Source: a virus. From it: a stretch of 63,447 nucleotides of DNA. The notes beneath the pieces are model-generated. The model saw only the letters and a list, made by a program, of their open reading frames with translations. It was not told where the DNA came from and searched no databases. This document shows, piece by piece, positions 7,273 to 14,349 of the stretch. The position numbers and the translations under genes are program-made. Position 1 is the stretch's first letter. Every line of letters starts with the position of its first letter. The stretch is taken from positions 1-63,447 of IMG/VR virus record IMGVR_UViG_3300048583_000179, one strand, 5' to 3'.

Positions 7273-7439
7273 GGGGGCTGCTTTTCGCACCAGTCACCGC
7301 GGGCTTCGTATCGATCTCGTCGGTTGTGGCCAATGCTCGCACCCGCCGCTTCGCGCCAGTGCTGCGCAGCCTTCTTCCAGTCGTTGAGCTTTTCAGCCGC
7401 AACGGCAAGATCTTCGTAGTACCCCGGAGGATGCCTCAC
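7263..7439 (-). CDS. Small TPR/ANR-like protein, 58 aa
   Basis: GTG start at 7439 overlapping the upstream TGA (GTGA). The sequence (YYEDLAVAAEKLNDWKKAAQ, HWREAAGA, then GHNRRDRYEARGDWCEK) has the short helix-hairpin layout of ANR-type regulators and TPR-like peptides. Weak resemblance; could be a regulator. Confidence 0.55.
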   Translation of the reverse strand: MRHPPGYYEDLAVAAEKLNDWKKAAQHWREAAGASIGHNRRDRYEARGDWCEKQPPVA

Positions 7440-7777
7440 GGCAGCTTGTAGCAGCGAACGTGAATGTAGCCGTAGCTGAGCATGGCGTCGATCTGGTAGA
7501 TCCCGTCGCCAAAGGCCCAGAGGTTGCCGTTCTGCAGCTCCCATTCGGCGACTGCCTTGCGCAGCCGGGGAACACCCACCTTGTTGATCCAGGTAAGCAG
7601 CTCGTCGGCATCGGCGGCATTCTTTTCGTCGTAGCCCCACCACGTCTGGCGATTGAATACGATGTCGAGCACGGGCGGAGATACCCGAGTTTCGTGAATG
7701 GCCCGGCAGCTCCATCCCTTGGTGATTTCCTTGGGAAGCTGCATGCCGTAGGCGAATTCAGGAGTGGACGTACCCAT
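7436..7777 (-). CDS. Hypothetical protein, 113 aa
   Basis: Mixed alpha/beta protein with many aromatic residues (WWGYDEKN, WELQNGNLWAFGDG). No family recognised. Its start overlaps the end of the upstream gene and its stop couples to the 58-aa gene. Confidence 0.65.
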   Translation of the reverse strand: MGTSTPEFAYGMQLPKEITKGWSCRAIHETRVSPPVLDIVFNRQTWWGYDEKNAADADELLTWINKVGVPRLRKAVAEWELQNGNLWAFGDGIYQIDAMLSYGYIHVRCYKLP

Positions 7778-7958
7778 TTTCTTCTACCCCCAAGAGGATG
7801 TTAGGCAGGTGAATGAACACGCACTTCATGAGGTGGGAGTACGACAGCTTGATGGTAGGGCCGTATCGCTGGCACTGCTCAATCAACGCGGAGTGCTGCT
7901 CGGGCGTCACTGGAATAGCTTCCCCGCTGCGGAAGTCGCGCCACACGATATCGGTCAT
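7758..7958 (-). CDS. Hypothetical protein, 66 aa
   Basis: The start ATG overlaps the previous stop (ATGA). The N-terminus TDIVWRDFRSGEAIPVTPEQ and following residues suggest a small alpha/beta domain. Unknown. Confidence 0.6.
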   Translation of the reverse strand: MTDIVWRDFRSGEAIPVTPEQHSALIEQCQRYGPTIKLSYSHLMKCVFIHLPNILLGVEENGYVHS

Positions 7959-8113
7959 CTGGGCACCTTCACCGTTACCCGCTCCCGCGCGAGCTCGGGG
8001 TACTTGTCAAACATCTGCGCCTTGGCGTCGTCGCTGTCGCGGGCCACAAACTCCTGTGACTTAAGCAGGAGCCCGTCGCGATCGCGCACGACGATGATAT
8101 ACCGCTTGCTCAC
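7955..8113 (-). CDS. Hypothetical protein, 52 aa
   Basis: GTG start at 8113 with AAGGAGG upstream, overlapping the preceding TGA. The sequence SKRYIIVVRDRDGLLLKS followed by a charged helix suggests a beta-hairpin/helix minidomain. Confidence 0.6.
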   Translation of the reverse strand: MSKRYIIVVRDRDGLLLKSQEFVARDSDDAKAQMFDKYPELARERVTVKVPR

Positions 8114-8280
8114 TTCACCTCCTTGACGAAGCACAGGTATTCGCTTGGTGATCGCAGGTAGGACCAGAAGCTCTTGCCGAACTCGTATAGCGCGACGCGG
8201 TAGGTGGGCGCGTAGATCTGCGCCCGTGCCACCACTCTGTTCATGCGCTTGTTGCGGACCGAGATCTCGTAGGTTTTCAT
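8110..8280 (-). CDS. Hypothetical protein, 56 aa
   Basis: ATG 8280 lies one base after the upstream stop; a longer frame would run into that gene. Basic N-terminal strand KTYEISVRNKRMN, then an aromatic segment (YEFGKSFWSYL). Unknown function. Confidence 0.6.
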   Translation of the reverse strand: MKTYEISVRNKRMNRVVARAQIYAPTYRVALYEFGKSFWSYLRSPSEYLCFVKEVK

Positions 8281-8281
8281 G

Positions 8282-8644
8282 TCAGTCCATCCGGCTGCGG
8301 GCGTGGGCGACGATTCCGTACTTGTTGAGGATACGGGCGAAGGCGTGCGCATACGCTTCCTTCTTTTCCATGCTCTGGTTAAACTCGCCCACCCACACGC
8401 AGAGGCCCGTGGGGTAGTCGGGTCGGGCGCGGCCCGTCTTCTTAGCCCACCTGCCGAACGGAGTGTTGCCCGCGAAGTTCACCCACGCGAACCCGCACAC
8501 ACCGTCGCTGTACGGACCGTAGAGTGTGCCGTTGCTGTCCAGCACTGTCATCGGCCGGGGCGCGTGCGCGCTTCCGGCGGCGAGGCCTTCCAGGTGCGCC
8601 TCGTTGAAAATGGTGGCAAAGCTTGCTGAGGCTACGACGGACAT
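8282..8644 (-). CDS. Hypothetical protein, 120 aa
   Basis: First gene after module B; ATG 8644 is preceded by CTAATAGGAGGATCC. Globular, with GFAWVNFAGNTPFGRWAKKTG in the centre. No family recognised. Confidence 0.65.
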   Translation of the reverse strand: MSVVASASFATIFNEAHLEGLAAGSAHAPRPMTVLDSNGTLYGPYSDGVCGFAWVNFAGNTPFGRWAKKTGRARPDYPTGLCVWVGEFNQSMEKKEAYAHAFARILNKYGIVAHARSRMD

Positions 8645-8662
8645 GGATCCTCCTATTAGATG

Positions 8663-8714
8663 GTGGCCCCCGTTGGCCACATGGTAAGCTAGCTCAATTT
8701 GAATCCCCGCGCAA
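8663..8714 (-). promoter_or_regulatory. Leader module B: TTGCGC-17-TAGCTT plus 5' hairpin
   Basis: -35 at 8709-8714, -10 at 8686-8691 (minus strand). After five bases a stem GTGGCC/GGCCAC (8680-8675 with 8668-8663) with loop AACGGG begins, then CTAATAGGAGG before the start codon. Confidence 0.75.
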
Positions 8715-8918
8715 GCGCAGGTTATTCGGTTTGACGTGGGCCAAGTTCTCCGCCCCCTCCATCTTCACTGCGATGCGACTCGTCGTGTAGCCCATCACCA
8801 CTCCGGGTCGGTCGGGCCGCTTTCTTCCAGCCTTGCTCTGGCTGAAAATGACTTTAGCCCCGATGCGGAAGTGTCGCTTATCCAGCTCCGTGAGCCGCTG
8901 AATCTTATGCGTGGGCAC
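8694..8918 (-). CDS. Small beta-rich protein, 74 aa
   Basis: GTG at 8918 is preferred because AGGAGG lies four bases upstream; an in-frame ATG lies at 8936. The core (RIGAKVIFSQSKAGRKRPDR, PGVVMGYTTSRIAVKM) reads like a KOW/SH3-type small barrel. The -35 of module B lies inside its C-terminal codons. Confidence 0.6.
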   Translation of the reverse strand: MPTHKIQRLTELDKRHFRIGAKVIFSQSKAGRKRPDRPGVVMGYTTSRIAVKMEGAENLAHVKPNNLRLRGDSN

Positions 8919-9099
8919 CTGTCCTCCTGTATTCAATTTCGTTTTGGATGATCATGAGCTGCTTGTCCAGCCCGTCGCAGATCGGGCAGACTACCCTGTC
9001 GCCCCTCTTGGCGGCACAGTTGTTGATAGTGTTCTCGTACCTCCGCTTCTGCGTGCTGAGGAAGAGCCACGTCCTCTTAGATAGGTTCCAGTGAAGCAT
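8905..9099 (-). CDS. Small zinc-finger-like protein, 64 aa
   Basis: Contains RVVCPICDGLDKQ, one CxxC pair, after a basic N-terminus. ATG 9099 with GGAGTAGACA upstream. Unknown role. Confidence 0.6.
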   Translation of the reverse strand: MLHWNLSKRTWLFLSTQKRRYENTINNCAAKRGDRVVCPICDGLDKQLMIIQNEIEYRRTGAHA

Positions 9100-9102
9100 T
9101 GT

Positions 9103-9333
9103 CTACTCCAGAAGCCATGTCAGCTTGCGAAGGCTGACGGGGTAGTTGGCGAAGACTGCGTTGCAGAAGAGGGCAGCGTCGGTGATGCGCCACGCTTCGA
9201 ACTCTACCACAACAAGGATCTTGTCAAACGGCTTGGCCACCGTTACCTTCTTGGCGAAGTGCCTCGCCGCTGCTGCCTTGATCGGGGCGTCGTTAACATC
9301 GTCGCCCTGAAGGATCACGTCTACCATAATCAT
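9103..9333 (-). CDS. Hypothetical protein, 76 aa
   Basis: The start overlaps the stop of the 42-aa membrane peptide (ATGA). Alternating strand/helix pattern (KVTVAKPFDKILVVVEFEAW). No family recognised. Confidence 0.6.
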   Translation of the reverse strand: MIMVDVILQGDDVNDAPIKAAAARHFAKKVTVAKPFDKILVVVEFEAWRITDAALFCNAVFANYPVSLRKLTWLLE

Positions 9334-9458
9334 AGCCAGTCGATGCCCCCCTCAACTAAAGATTTGATAAACCGATCGAAGCTCTTCCTATGGATCCACG
9401 GCCAGAGAAGGCCGAGTGGCCCTGCGATGAGCAGGGCCACATACTGCCACTTCTTCAC
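9330..9458 (-). CDS. Membrane peptide, 42 aa
   Basis: GTG start coupled to the upstream TGA (GTGA). One hydrophobic segment near the N-terminus (WQYVALLIAGPLGLLWPW) followed by a short charged tail (HRKSFDRFIKS). A small integral membrane protein of unknown function. Confidence 0.55.
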   Translation of the reverse strand: MKKWQYVALLIAGPLGLLWPWIHRKSFDRFIKSLVEGGIDWL

Positions 9459-9793
9459 CCGGCCATCTCTTGCTTGGCCTTCACCCGCATTTCGTTGAGG
9501 ATGGGCTTGAGCTGCTTGGCGATCCAGCGGCTTTCCAGCTCATCGCTGCTGCCCACGTTGGTCTTCAGCCCAATGCGCCGGGCCACGTCGCCCACGGTGA
9601 TGCCGACGTCGTACCCGTTGAGCTTGTTCCAGAGTGCGTAGCGCACGAACCAGTCCACGTAGTTCTTTTCCGTGATGGTACCGATGCCAGTGGCCATGCA
9701 GCCGAAGATGATGTCCCGCGTCTTGACCCACTCGTCCCCGTCCTTGATCGCATCAACTTCAGCGACCGCTGTTAGATCCCAATTGAGCGCCAT
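9455..9793 (-). CDS. Hypothetical protein, 112 aa
   Basis: ATG 9793 is chosen because CAGGGGGTACATCC precedes it. Mostly helical, with repeated amphipathic segments (DIIFGCMATGIGTITEKNY). Overlaps the preceding gene by 35 bp. Unknown function. Confidence 0.65.
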   Translation of the reverse strand: MALNWDLTAVAEVDAIKDGDEWVKTRDIIFGCMATGIGTITEKNYVDWFVRYALWNKLNGYDVGITVGDVARRIGLKTNVGSSDELESRWIAKQLKPILNEMRVKAKQEMAG

Positions 9794-9983
9794 GGATGTA
9801 CCCCCTGATGAATGCGGCAGCTTCCTTCGGCCCACGGGCTGTGTGCAGAACGAAACCTGCCTGTGTGGAAATGATGAACAACGTGCAGCCGTACTCGGGC
9901 TTCCTCGGCCTGACCCACAGGGAGGCGGTCTTTGCGAGCCCCGCCACTTCGGGCCATGGGTTGTGCCTGATCTTAGTTCCCAA
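9759..9983 (-). CDS. Hypothetical protein, 74 aa, TTG start
   Basis: The rare TTG start at 9983 sits exactly where the ATG lies in sibling genes, right behind CTAACAGGGGGTACC and leader module C. The protein is small and basic with an YGCTLFIISTQAGFVLHTAR strand pair. Using TTG may lower its expression. Confidence 0.6.
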   Translation of the reverse strand: MGTKIRHNPWPEVAGLAKTASLWVRPRKPEYGCTLFIISTQAGFVLHTARGPKEAAAFIRGYIHGAQLGSNSGR

Positions 9984-10013
9984 GGTACCCCCTGTTAGTG
10001 AGGACGGCTGCGA

Positions 10014-10064
10014 GTGCCCCCCGTGGGCACATGGTAAGGTAGCTCATCAACCTTCAACCTGCAA
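10014..10064 (-). promoter_or_regulatory. Leader module C: TTGCAG-17-TACCTT plus 5' hairpin
   Basis: -35 at 10059-10064, -10 at 10036-10041 (minus strand). Five bases later a stem GTGCCC/GGGCAC (10030-10025 with 10019-10014) with loop ACGGG begins. CTAACAGGGGGTACC follows near 9984-9998, with a longer spacer than in modules A and B. Confidence 0.75.
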
Positions 10065-10380
10065 GTAGCGTGATAACTGCGTCGAGCTTGTCGAACGTCA
10101 GCTTGATCTCACCCCGTGATGACCAGTGGCGCGTGAGGTCGTAGTGGATCAGGGGCAGGTACGTTCCCCGATCGGTGAGGAAACATGCGGTGAGGCTGAG
10201 GTAGGGGGCATAGTGTTCGGACAGGCGAGGCGACGTCCACCCGTTGGCGTAAATCCCCTCCTTGACGTCGACAACGATGCCGTCCGCGTTGAACACCCAG
10301 ATGACATCGTCCGTCGGCTTGAAGGTGTTGCCGTGCTCGGCGAGCCAGCGAAGCCCGGCGTCAGTGGTGATTGGTTTCAT
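10054..10380 (-). CDS. Hypothetical protein, 108 aa
   Basis: ATG 10380 overlaps the upstream stop (ATGA). Single globular domain with ITTDAGLRWLAEHGNTF at the N-terminus. The -35 of module C lies in its last codons. Unknown function. Confidence 0.6.
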   Translation of the reverse strand: MKPITTDAGLRWLAEHGNTFKPTDDVIWVFNADGIVVDVKEGIYANGWTSPRLSEHYAPYLSLTACFLTDRGTYLPLIHYDLTRHWSSRGEIKLTFDKLDAVITLLAG

Positions 10381-10691
10381 GTCAGGGCCGACAGGGCTGT
10401 GAACCAGCCACAGGTGCAGATTCCACGGGTGGGGATATCGCATGTAGCCGTGTGACCTCCGTAGGTGGCGATGATGGTTTCCATCTTCTTCAGCCTGCCC
10501 TGGAGCTCAAGCGCCGAGTTATACAGGGCAGGGGGCAGGTCGGGGGGCAGTGGTTTGACGTCGCCACGCGTCCGTGCGGACGGGCCAAAACAGGTGTGAT
10601 GGGCCGTGTACAGGCAGCCGCACCCGTCGCACTGACGGGCCTTGAGGTGGCTGTCGCCTTCCAGCCTGAGTAGGAATGCTTTATCGGCCAT
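10377..10691 (-). CDS. Zinc-ribbon-like protein, 104 aa
   Basis: Two cysteine groups: RQCDGCGCLYTAHHTC near residue 20 and ATCDIPTRGICTCGW near the C-terminus, separated by a helical stretch. Probable structural zinc sites. It overlaps the preceding gene by 11 bp. Confidence 0.6.
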   Translation of the reverse strand: MADKAFLLRLEGDSHLKARQCDGCGCLYTAHHTCFGPSARTRGDVKPLPPDLPPALYNSALELQGRLKKMETIIATYGGHTATCDIPTRGICTCGWFTALSALT

Positions 10692-10974
10692 CTTCGGTTG
10701 TCCTCCGGTCAAGGTTGATCAGCATGGGTGGGCCGGACAGTAGTTCGCGCACGAGCCCAAACAGGTTCGTGTCGACACTCGTTATGAGGTGGATGGTGAA
10801 GTGGTATTTCGCTGGTCCATCGGCATCGGACCAGTGCGGCGGGTAGGTCGTCACCAGTTGCGTAAAGGTGACGTAGGCGTCGGTCATCCGCACGATCTTG
10901 CGCAGGACCACATCGTGTACATCCTCGCACGTCGCGCGGTTCGGGTAGCTGTTTCCCTGGATAGTGATGTTCAT
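10681..10974 (-). CDS. Hypothetical protein, 97 aa
   Basis: Alpha/beta protein starting MNITIQGNSYPNRATCEDVHD. Start overlaps the upstream stop (ATGA). Unknown. Confidence 0.6.
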   Translation of the reverse strand: MNITIQGNSYPNRATCEDVHDVVLRKIVRMTDAYVTFTQLVTTYPPHWSDADGPAKYHFTIHLITSVDTNLFGLVRELLSGPPMLINLDRRTTEDGR

Positions 10975-11213
10975 TCGTCGTCCTCCCTTTCGAAGAAGTT
11001 GATTTCCTTAGCCCCCCAGAGGATGGCCACTGCGCCCACGCAGCGAGCCGCCATGTCCTCGGCGAACGTGATACCAATGATCCGCTCGGTAGGGTGTTTC
11101 ATGGTGTGATCGTAAGCGTTCGTTCCACCCTGCCGTTCGGCCGCTTCGAGCACTGCGTCTATGCCCTTCCTCGGCGCCTTCCCGTCGAACACCATGCGTA
11201 GCCGGGTCTTCAT
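10971..11213 (-). CDS. Hypothetical protein, 80 aa
   Basis: ATG 11213 shares one base with the upstream TAA and has GAGG upstream. The C-terminus is acidic (FFEREDDE). Unknown. Confidence 0.6.
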   Translation of the reverse strand: MKTRLRMVFDGKAPRKGIDAVLEAAERQGGTNAYDHTMKHPTERIIGITFAEDMAARCVGAVAILWGAKEINFFEREDDE

Positions 11214-11371
11214 TAAAACCTCACTGTTAGAAGTAGGAAGGGGTTGCTGCGCGAGAGCTCCTTGCAGACGGCCCACCGGGCGTTGGACTTCTTCATGTGA
11301 TGGCCCATGTTTTCGAGCAGCGTCTGGTTGAAGCCTTCCATCGCCTCGGGCTTCTTTACGATGTTGATCAC
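11213..11371 (-). CDS. Hypothetical protein, 52 aa
   Basis: GTG start at 11371 coupled to the preceding TGA with GGAGGAGC upstream. Helical, basic (INIVKKPEAMEGFNQTLLEN). Unknown. Confidence 0.5.
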   Translation of the reverse strand: MINIVKKPEAMEGFNQTLLENMGHHMKKSNARWAVCKELSRSNPFLLLTVRF

Positions 11372-11502
11372 AGCTCCTCCAGTACGGCCGACTTGACGGT
11401 CGTCACCTTCAGGAAGAACTGCTGCGCCTTGCGGGCGCGTTCAGCGGTGGGGTAAGTCAGCGGGTACGATGCGCCAGTGTAAAACGTGAGGATTAGCTTC
11501 AT
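11368..11502 (-). CDS. Hypothetical protein, 44 aa
   Basis: First gene behind leader module D, ATG 11502 with CTAATAGGGGGTGCC upstream. A beta strand (MKLILTFYTG) followed by a helix (ERARKAQQFFLKV). Leads a chain of overlapping small genes. Confidence 0.55.
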   Translation of the reverse strand: MKLILTFYTGASYPLTYPTAERARKAQQFFLKVTTVKSAVLEEL

Positions 11503-11533
11503 TTGGCACCCCCTATTAGGACACTACCGTTTG

Positions 11534-11585
11534 ATGGCCCCCGTTGGCCATGGTGTAAGGTAGCTCATCGACTAAGTCTGCGCAA
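11534..11585 (-). promoter_or_regulatory. Leader module D: TTGCGC-17-TACCTT plus 5' hairpin
   Basis: -35 at 11580-11585 and -10 at 11557-11562 (minus strand). After five bases comes a stem ATGGCC/GGCCAT (11551-11546 with 11539-11534), loop AACGGG. The -35 lies in one arm of the 18-bp inverted repeat at 11580-11626. Confidence 0.75.
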
Positions 11586-11626
11586 GGGGTACGGAAAAGG
11601 TACTTCTCTTTCCGTACCCCTTGCGC
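11580..11626. terminator. 18-bp perfect inverted repeat
   Basis: Arms 11580-11597 and 11609-11626 are perfectly complementary with an 11-nt loop. No T-run follows on either strand, so it may be a structured boundary or operator rather than a simple terminator. It contains the -35 of module D. Confidence 0.6.
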
Positions 11627-11728
11627 TCATTAACGCCCTTTCTCGTACCGGGGGTGACTAAGATGTTGGCTCTTCTTAAAGACTTGCTTACGGCTCTTTA
11701 TCAAGTATCGGGTTTTCAGTGTCATCTA

Positions 11729-11807
11729 CCTATTGGCTATTGCCCCTATATAGGGTTACTATAACCGATCAAAATGTTTTCTAAAAAATTCGGAATGTGC
11801 CAATAGG
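11729..11807. repeat. Palindromic control element, copy 1
   Basis: Contains CCCTATATAGGG (11744-11755, perfect palindrome), GGTTA-CTA-TAACC (11754-11766), then an A/T-rich tract, all bracketed by inverted CCTATTGGC (11729-11737) and GCCAATAGG (11799-11807). A 30-base core (11745-11774) is identical to 38675-38704. A possible rightward promoter TTGGCT-18-TACTAT (11733-11762) overlaps the dyad. Candidate origin or operator. Confidence 0.7.
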
Positions 11808-11943
11808 GGTAATAGGGTAGAGGGGTAACTGGGAGTACTGTAAAGGGTTACGATGCGTATTGGAGATAGGTACAGTGATAATGCTCTACCGATAATGGGG
11901 TAATAACACTGAAGGACCGCGAGCGGGATCAGGGTTCGTAGTG

Positions 11944-11972
11944 TTGTTATATCAGTGTCTAGAACGTATATT
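11944..11972 (+). promoter_or_regulatory. Rightward promoter TTGTTA-17-TATATT
   Basis: -35 at 11944-11949, -10 at 11967-11972, ideal 17-bp spacer. It leaves a leader of about 73 nt before ATG 12052, which has GAGGTAACA upstream. Confidence 0.75.
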
Positions 11973-12051
11973 AGGTCGCAGTTATCGGGACGGCCCGGGC
12001 ATCGCCGCGAGGTGAAGACGACCTTGACCTTGCACACACGTAGAGGTAACA

Positions 12052-12468
12052 ATGCGTGAGCATGCCATTTTGGCACGGTATGCCAAGCAGGCAGCCGACC
12101 TGCCAATCCTGTTGCACCGGATAGAGAACCGAGTTCACAAGGGAACACCCGACTACCTCTGGACTTCTCAGGGGTTCACAGCGTTCCTTGAAATGAAGAG
12201 CTACGATACGGGTCACTGGGTGTCACCCGAGCAGGCGATCTTCATGAGAAAGTGGACTGAAGCAGGAGGGCATGCCGGAGTATTGGCAAGCGGGAGAAGT
12301 CTGGAGTGGGACTACTACCCTGCCTTGGCCGACCACAGTTGGGTAAAGAAGATCCAAGATCGCAAAATCGCTCCAGCCTTCAGCTTTCCGGTCTTCAACT
12401 ACTCGGCTCTTCTCCAGATTATCGCTCTTCACCGTGAGCTCGTTCCTACAATCTCTGGGTCTCCCTAA
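12052..12468 (+). CDS. VRR-NUC-like PD-(D/E)XK nuclease, 138 aa
   Basis: The core reads ENRVHKGTPDYLW...FLEMKS, matching the GxPD...ExK active-site layout of VRR-NUC/Holliday-resolvase-like nucleases, with an upstream helix (ILARYAKQAADLPILLHRI) and a following Q..F-W helix. Such phage proteins cut branched DNA or act with a SNF2 helicase during replication and packaging. It stands alone on the plus strand behind a strong promoter and copy 1 of the repeated element; the SNF2 helicase sits behind copy 2. Confidence 0.75.
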   Translation: MREHAILARYAKQAADLPILLHRIENRVHKGTPDYLWTSQGFTAFLEMKSYDTGHWVSPEQAIFMRKWTEAGGHAGVLASGRSLEWDYYPALADHSWVKKIQDRKIAPAFSFPVFNYSALLQIIALHRELVPTISGSP

Positions 12469-12584
12469 TCAGGTCTCCCCAATCAACTCCGAGAAGACGA
12501 CTCCAAGACGCGTAACCGCGTTCCAAATCTGGATTTCTCGTAGTACAGGTTGGGGAAGAATTGAACTCGCCTAGGGGAATGAAA

Positions 12585-12604
12585 CAGGGGGCCGAAGCCC
12601 CCTG
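12585..12604. terminator. Bidirectional terminator hairpin
   Basis: CAGGGGGC-CGAA-GCCCCCTG, 8-bp stem with a CGAA tetraloop, between the convergent genes at 12052-12468 and 12625-13023. The rest of 12469-12624 shows no gene. Confidence 0.65.
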
Positions 12605-12624
12605 CGTCATCCACCCCTTTGTCC

Positions 12625-13023
12625 TCAGGCCGGAGTGGCAGCCTCCACCGCCTTGGCCTTCGCGGCAGCCGCCGCCTCGCGCCGCTCCGCGAGGATGGCC
12701 GCGCAGCCGGGGCACCACGCCTCAGCCGCCTCGTGGCCCGGGATCGCCCCGCCCGGCGCGTAGGCCGCGTCCTTGGCCTCCTTCCGGCTGTTGAAGTGGG
12801 CGACAGTGCCGTGCGCCTCGCAGATGTTGACGAACGTGGTGCCCGGCGCGATGGGGCGGTAGCTGTTGATGCGAACGCCCGTGCTGCGGTTGACGCGCGA
12901 CCGGAACCTGTTGTGCGAGCCGCACGCCTCGGGGTCGGTGAGGACCCGCTCGGCGGGCGCGACGGTGGTCACCGGGGTCTCGGTGGTGGTTTCCGTCGCG
13001 GTGGTCTTCTGCTTCTTCGACAT
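12625..13023 (-). CDS. Zinc-binding-like protein with disordered N-terminus, 132 aa (paralogue of 16294 gene)
   Basis: The first 30 residues are Thr/Glu-rich and probably disordered. The core (STGVRINSYRPIAPG, TFVNICEAHG, RKEAKDAAYAPGG, AEAWCPGCAAIL) matches the 155-aa protein encoded at 16294-16761 in order and spacing, including C-x2-HG and WC-x-GCA. These Cys/His residues suggest a zinc site. Function unknown. Confidence 0.75.
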   Translation of the reverse strand: MSKKQKTTATETTTETPVTTVAPAERVLTDPEACGSHNRFRSRVNRSTGVRINSYRPIAPGTTFVNICEAHGTVAHFNSRKEAKDAAYAPGGAIPGHEAAEAWCPGCAAILAERREAAAAAKAKAVEAATPA

Positions 13024-13078
13024 AGTGTACCCCCCCTGTTAGTGTGAGCCGCCCAGCGTCGTGCTGTAGCGTACACCA

Positions 13079-13107
13079 ATAATACTTCAACGCCACGTCG
13101 GACGCAA
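13079..13107 (-). promoter_or_regulatory. Promoter TTGCGT-17-TATTAT
   Basis: -35 at 13102-13107, -10 at 13079-13084 (minus strand), then a weak CAGC/GCTG stem and CTAACAGGGGGGGTACACT before ATG 13023. Confidence 0.65.
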
Positions 13108-13386
13108 TACCCGTTGAGGTCTTGTTACAGTTTGCCCCGGACTAAGTCTGCCCTCCACTTCTAGCAATCTCCGCGGGTGCGTGTTCTTATAATCGCTGCG
13201 GGCTCGCGCTCATATTGTCGCCTCTTCCTCGTGCTCTAGACTTCTCCTTCTAGATTTCTCACCCGGTGGCTCCGGCCAGCCCGAGTGCGGGGAGAACGAG
13301 ATAACGACAAGGCCCGACCGAGACCGAGAAAGGGCTAACAGGCTACGCCGAAGTGAGAAAGTGCTACGCTGATGAATACTGGGGGC
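13108..13386. other. Noncoding divergent spacer
   Basis: About 280 bp between the leftward promoter at 13079-13107 and the rightward promoter at 13387. Contains GACTTCTC (13241-13248), also found upstream of the promoters at 14277 and 14725. No gene is supported. Confidence 0.5.
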
Positions 13387-13438
13387 TGGCGTGACGAATG
13401 GGTGGGGGCTATATTGGGGGGTGCGCACCAACGCGCAC
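13387..13438 (+). promoter_or_regulatory. Leader module K: TGGCGT-17-TATATT plus 5' hairpin
   Basis: -35 at 13387-13392, -10 at 13410-13415. Five bases later comes a stem GTGCGC/GCGCAC (13421-13426 with 13433-13438), loop ACCAAC, then CTAACAGGGGGTAGGT and ATG 13459. CTGGCGTGACGA and GCTATATTG are shared, at identical spacing, with the promoter of the 43032 gene. Confidence 0.75.
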
Positions 13439-13458
13439 CACACTAACAGGGGGTAGGT

Positions 13459-13824
13459 ATGTACGTGCCAACCTTGCAAAACAACGCCGTGCCGTGGCAG
13501 GTGCAGGTAGTGGCCATGGTGCCCAACAGCACCCCCGTTGCCCTACTGGGCAACTTGCAGCATGCCATGTATGCTGCCGCTGCCCCGTGGCACGGTAGCA
13601 TGGTGGCCAGTGTGGGCAACGCCACGGGGGAAAATGGGTGGTTGGAAGTTGCGTTTACCGCCCACATGCACCCCGCCTACATGCTGGTGGACAATGCGCA
13701 AGCGGTTACCCCCCGGCTAGTGCAACAGGGCGGGGAAATACTGGCGCAGTGGGTGGGGCACCTACATGCCATGCTGCCGGGGGCCGTGCTGTACCAAGCC
13801 AAGTTGGAAAACCCCAACTACTAG
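13459..13824 (+). CDS. Hypothetical protein, 121 aa
   Basis: Starts MYVPTLQNNAVPWQVQVVAM. Ala/Met/His-rich with unusual G-rich codon choice compared with the virion genes. No family recognised. First of a two-gene unit, followed by a hairpin. Confidence 0.65.
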   Translation: MYVPTLQNNAVPWQVQVVAMVPNSTPVALLGNLQHAMYAAAAPWHGSMVASVGNATGENGWLEVAFTAHMHPAYMLVDNAQAVTPRLVQQGGEILAQWVGHLHAMLPGAVLYQAKLENPNY

Positions 13825-13832
13825 GGGTAACC

Positions 13833-13854
13833 GGGTGGGGGGTAACCCCCACCC
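13833..13854 (+). terminator. Attenuator-like hairpin
   Basis: GGGTGGGGG-GTAA-CCCCCACCC, 9-bp stem, between 13824 and ATG 13872. The next gene has no promoter of its own, so partial read-through is likely. Confidence 0.55.
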
Positions 13855-13871
13855 ACCATACAGGGGGTACA

Positions 13872-14171
13872 ATGGAAGAAGCAACAGGGTGGTTGGTCTC
13901 AGTTACCATGCCGTACAGCCTAACTGAAGACAGGCACGTACAGGCTCTTCAAACCCTCACCAATTTCACTTCGCACATGCCAGACTTCTCCGAGGGAGAC
14001 GGGGGCACAAGCAGCGAAGAAGGGCGGGGCATGGTGTACGTGGAAGAAGTGTACAGCACCAGTCTCGGCCACGCCATGCAGTACCTCCAGCTCGCCCTGT
14101 CTCTGGGGGCGTACTGCGGGGATGTGGTGCCAGCCCGTATCGACGAAGAAGGGATACCCGTGGAGATGTAG
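13872..14171 (+). CDS. Hypothetical protein, 99 aa
   Basis: ATG 13872 follows ACAGGGGGTACA. Acidic, with a VSVTMPYSLTEDRHVQALQT start suggesting a ferredoxin-like strand/helix. No family recognised. Confidence 0.6.
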   Translation: MEEATGWLVSVTMPYSLTEDRHVQALQTLTNFTSHMPDFSEGDGGTSSEEGRGMVYVEEVYSTSLGHAMQYLQLALSLGAYCGDVVPARIDEEGIPVEM

Positions 14172-14173
14172 CG

Positions 14174-14203
14174 GGGGCGGGGCGAGAGCTCTCGCCCCGC
14201 CCC
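14174..14203 (+). terminator. 30-bp perfect palindrome
   Basis: Two 15-base complementary arms with no spacer, centred on GAGAGCTCTC, directly after the stop at 14171. A strong terminator hairpin. Confidence 0.7.
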
Positions 14204-14276
14204 TTAGTAGGTGGGTACGAGAAAGGGCGATTGTTCTCTGGAGATGACCACTCCCCATCAAGACTTCTCAAGCCAC

Positions 14277-14305
14277 TTGCGTGGCGACTCAACGGGTGCT
14301 AGCTT
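14277..14305 (+). promoter_or_regulatory. Promoter TTGCGT-17-TAGCTT
   Basis: -35 at 14277-14282, -10 at 14300-14305. Preceded by GACTTCTC at 14262-14269, an element also upstream of the 14725 promoter. Confidence 0.7.
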
Positions 14306-14349
14306 ACAGTGTAGGGTAGTACAGCGATTCCAACCTAATAGGGGGTACC

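Larger units (their letters stand above)
11627..12051. promoter_or_regulatory. Noncoding control region before the VRR-NUC-like gene
   Basis: About 425 bp with no convincing gene. It holds copy 1 of the repeated element, an A/T-rich tract with several GGGGTAATAGGG-like repeats (11804-11818, 11897-11905), and the rightward promoter at 11944-11972. The layout (palindromes, A/T-rich stretch, strong promoter) would suit a replication origin. Confidence 0.55.

Noticed and set aside
11759-12148. Minus-strand 129-aa open frame over the control region
   Set aside because: Covers the repeated element and the start of the nuclease gene, no ribosome site, Leu/Pro/Arg-rich nonsense composition.
12446-12718. 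Minus-strand frame with a tRNA-like stretch (GAGTTCAATTCTTCCCC)
   Set aside because: The T-arm-like bases have no matching 5' half or anticodon arm, and the frame is mostly a shadow of the 132-aa gene.
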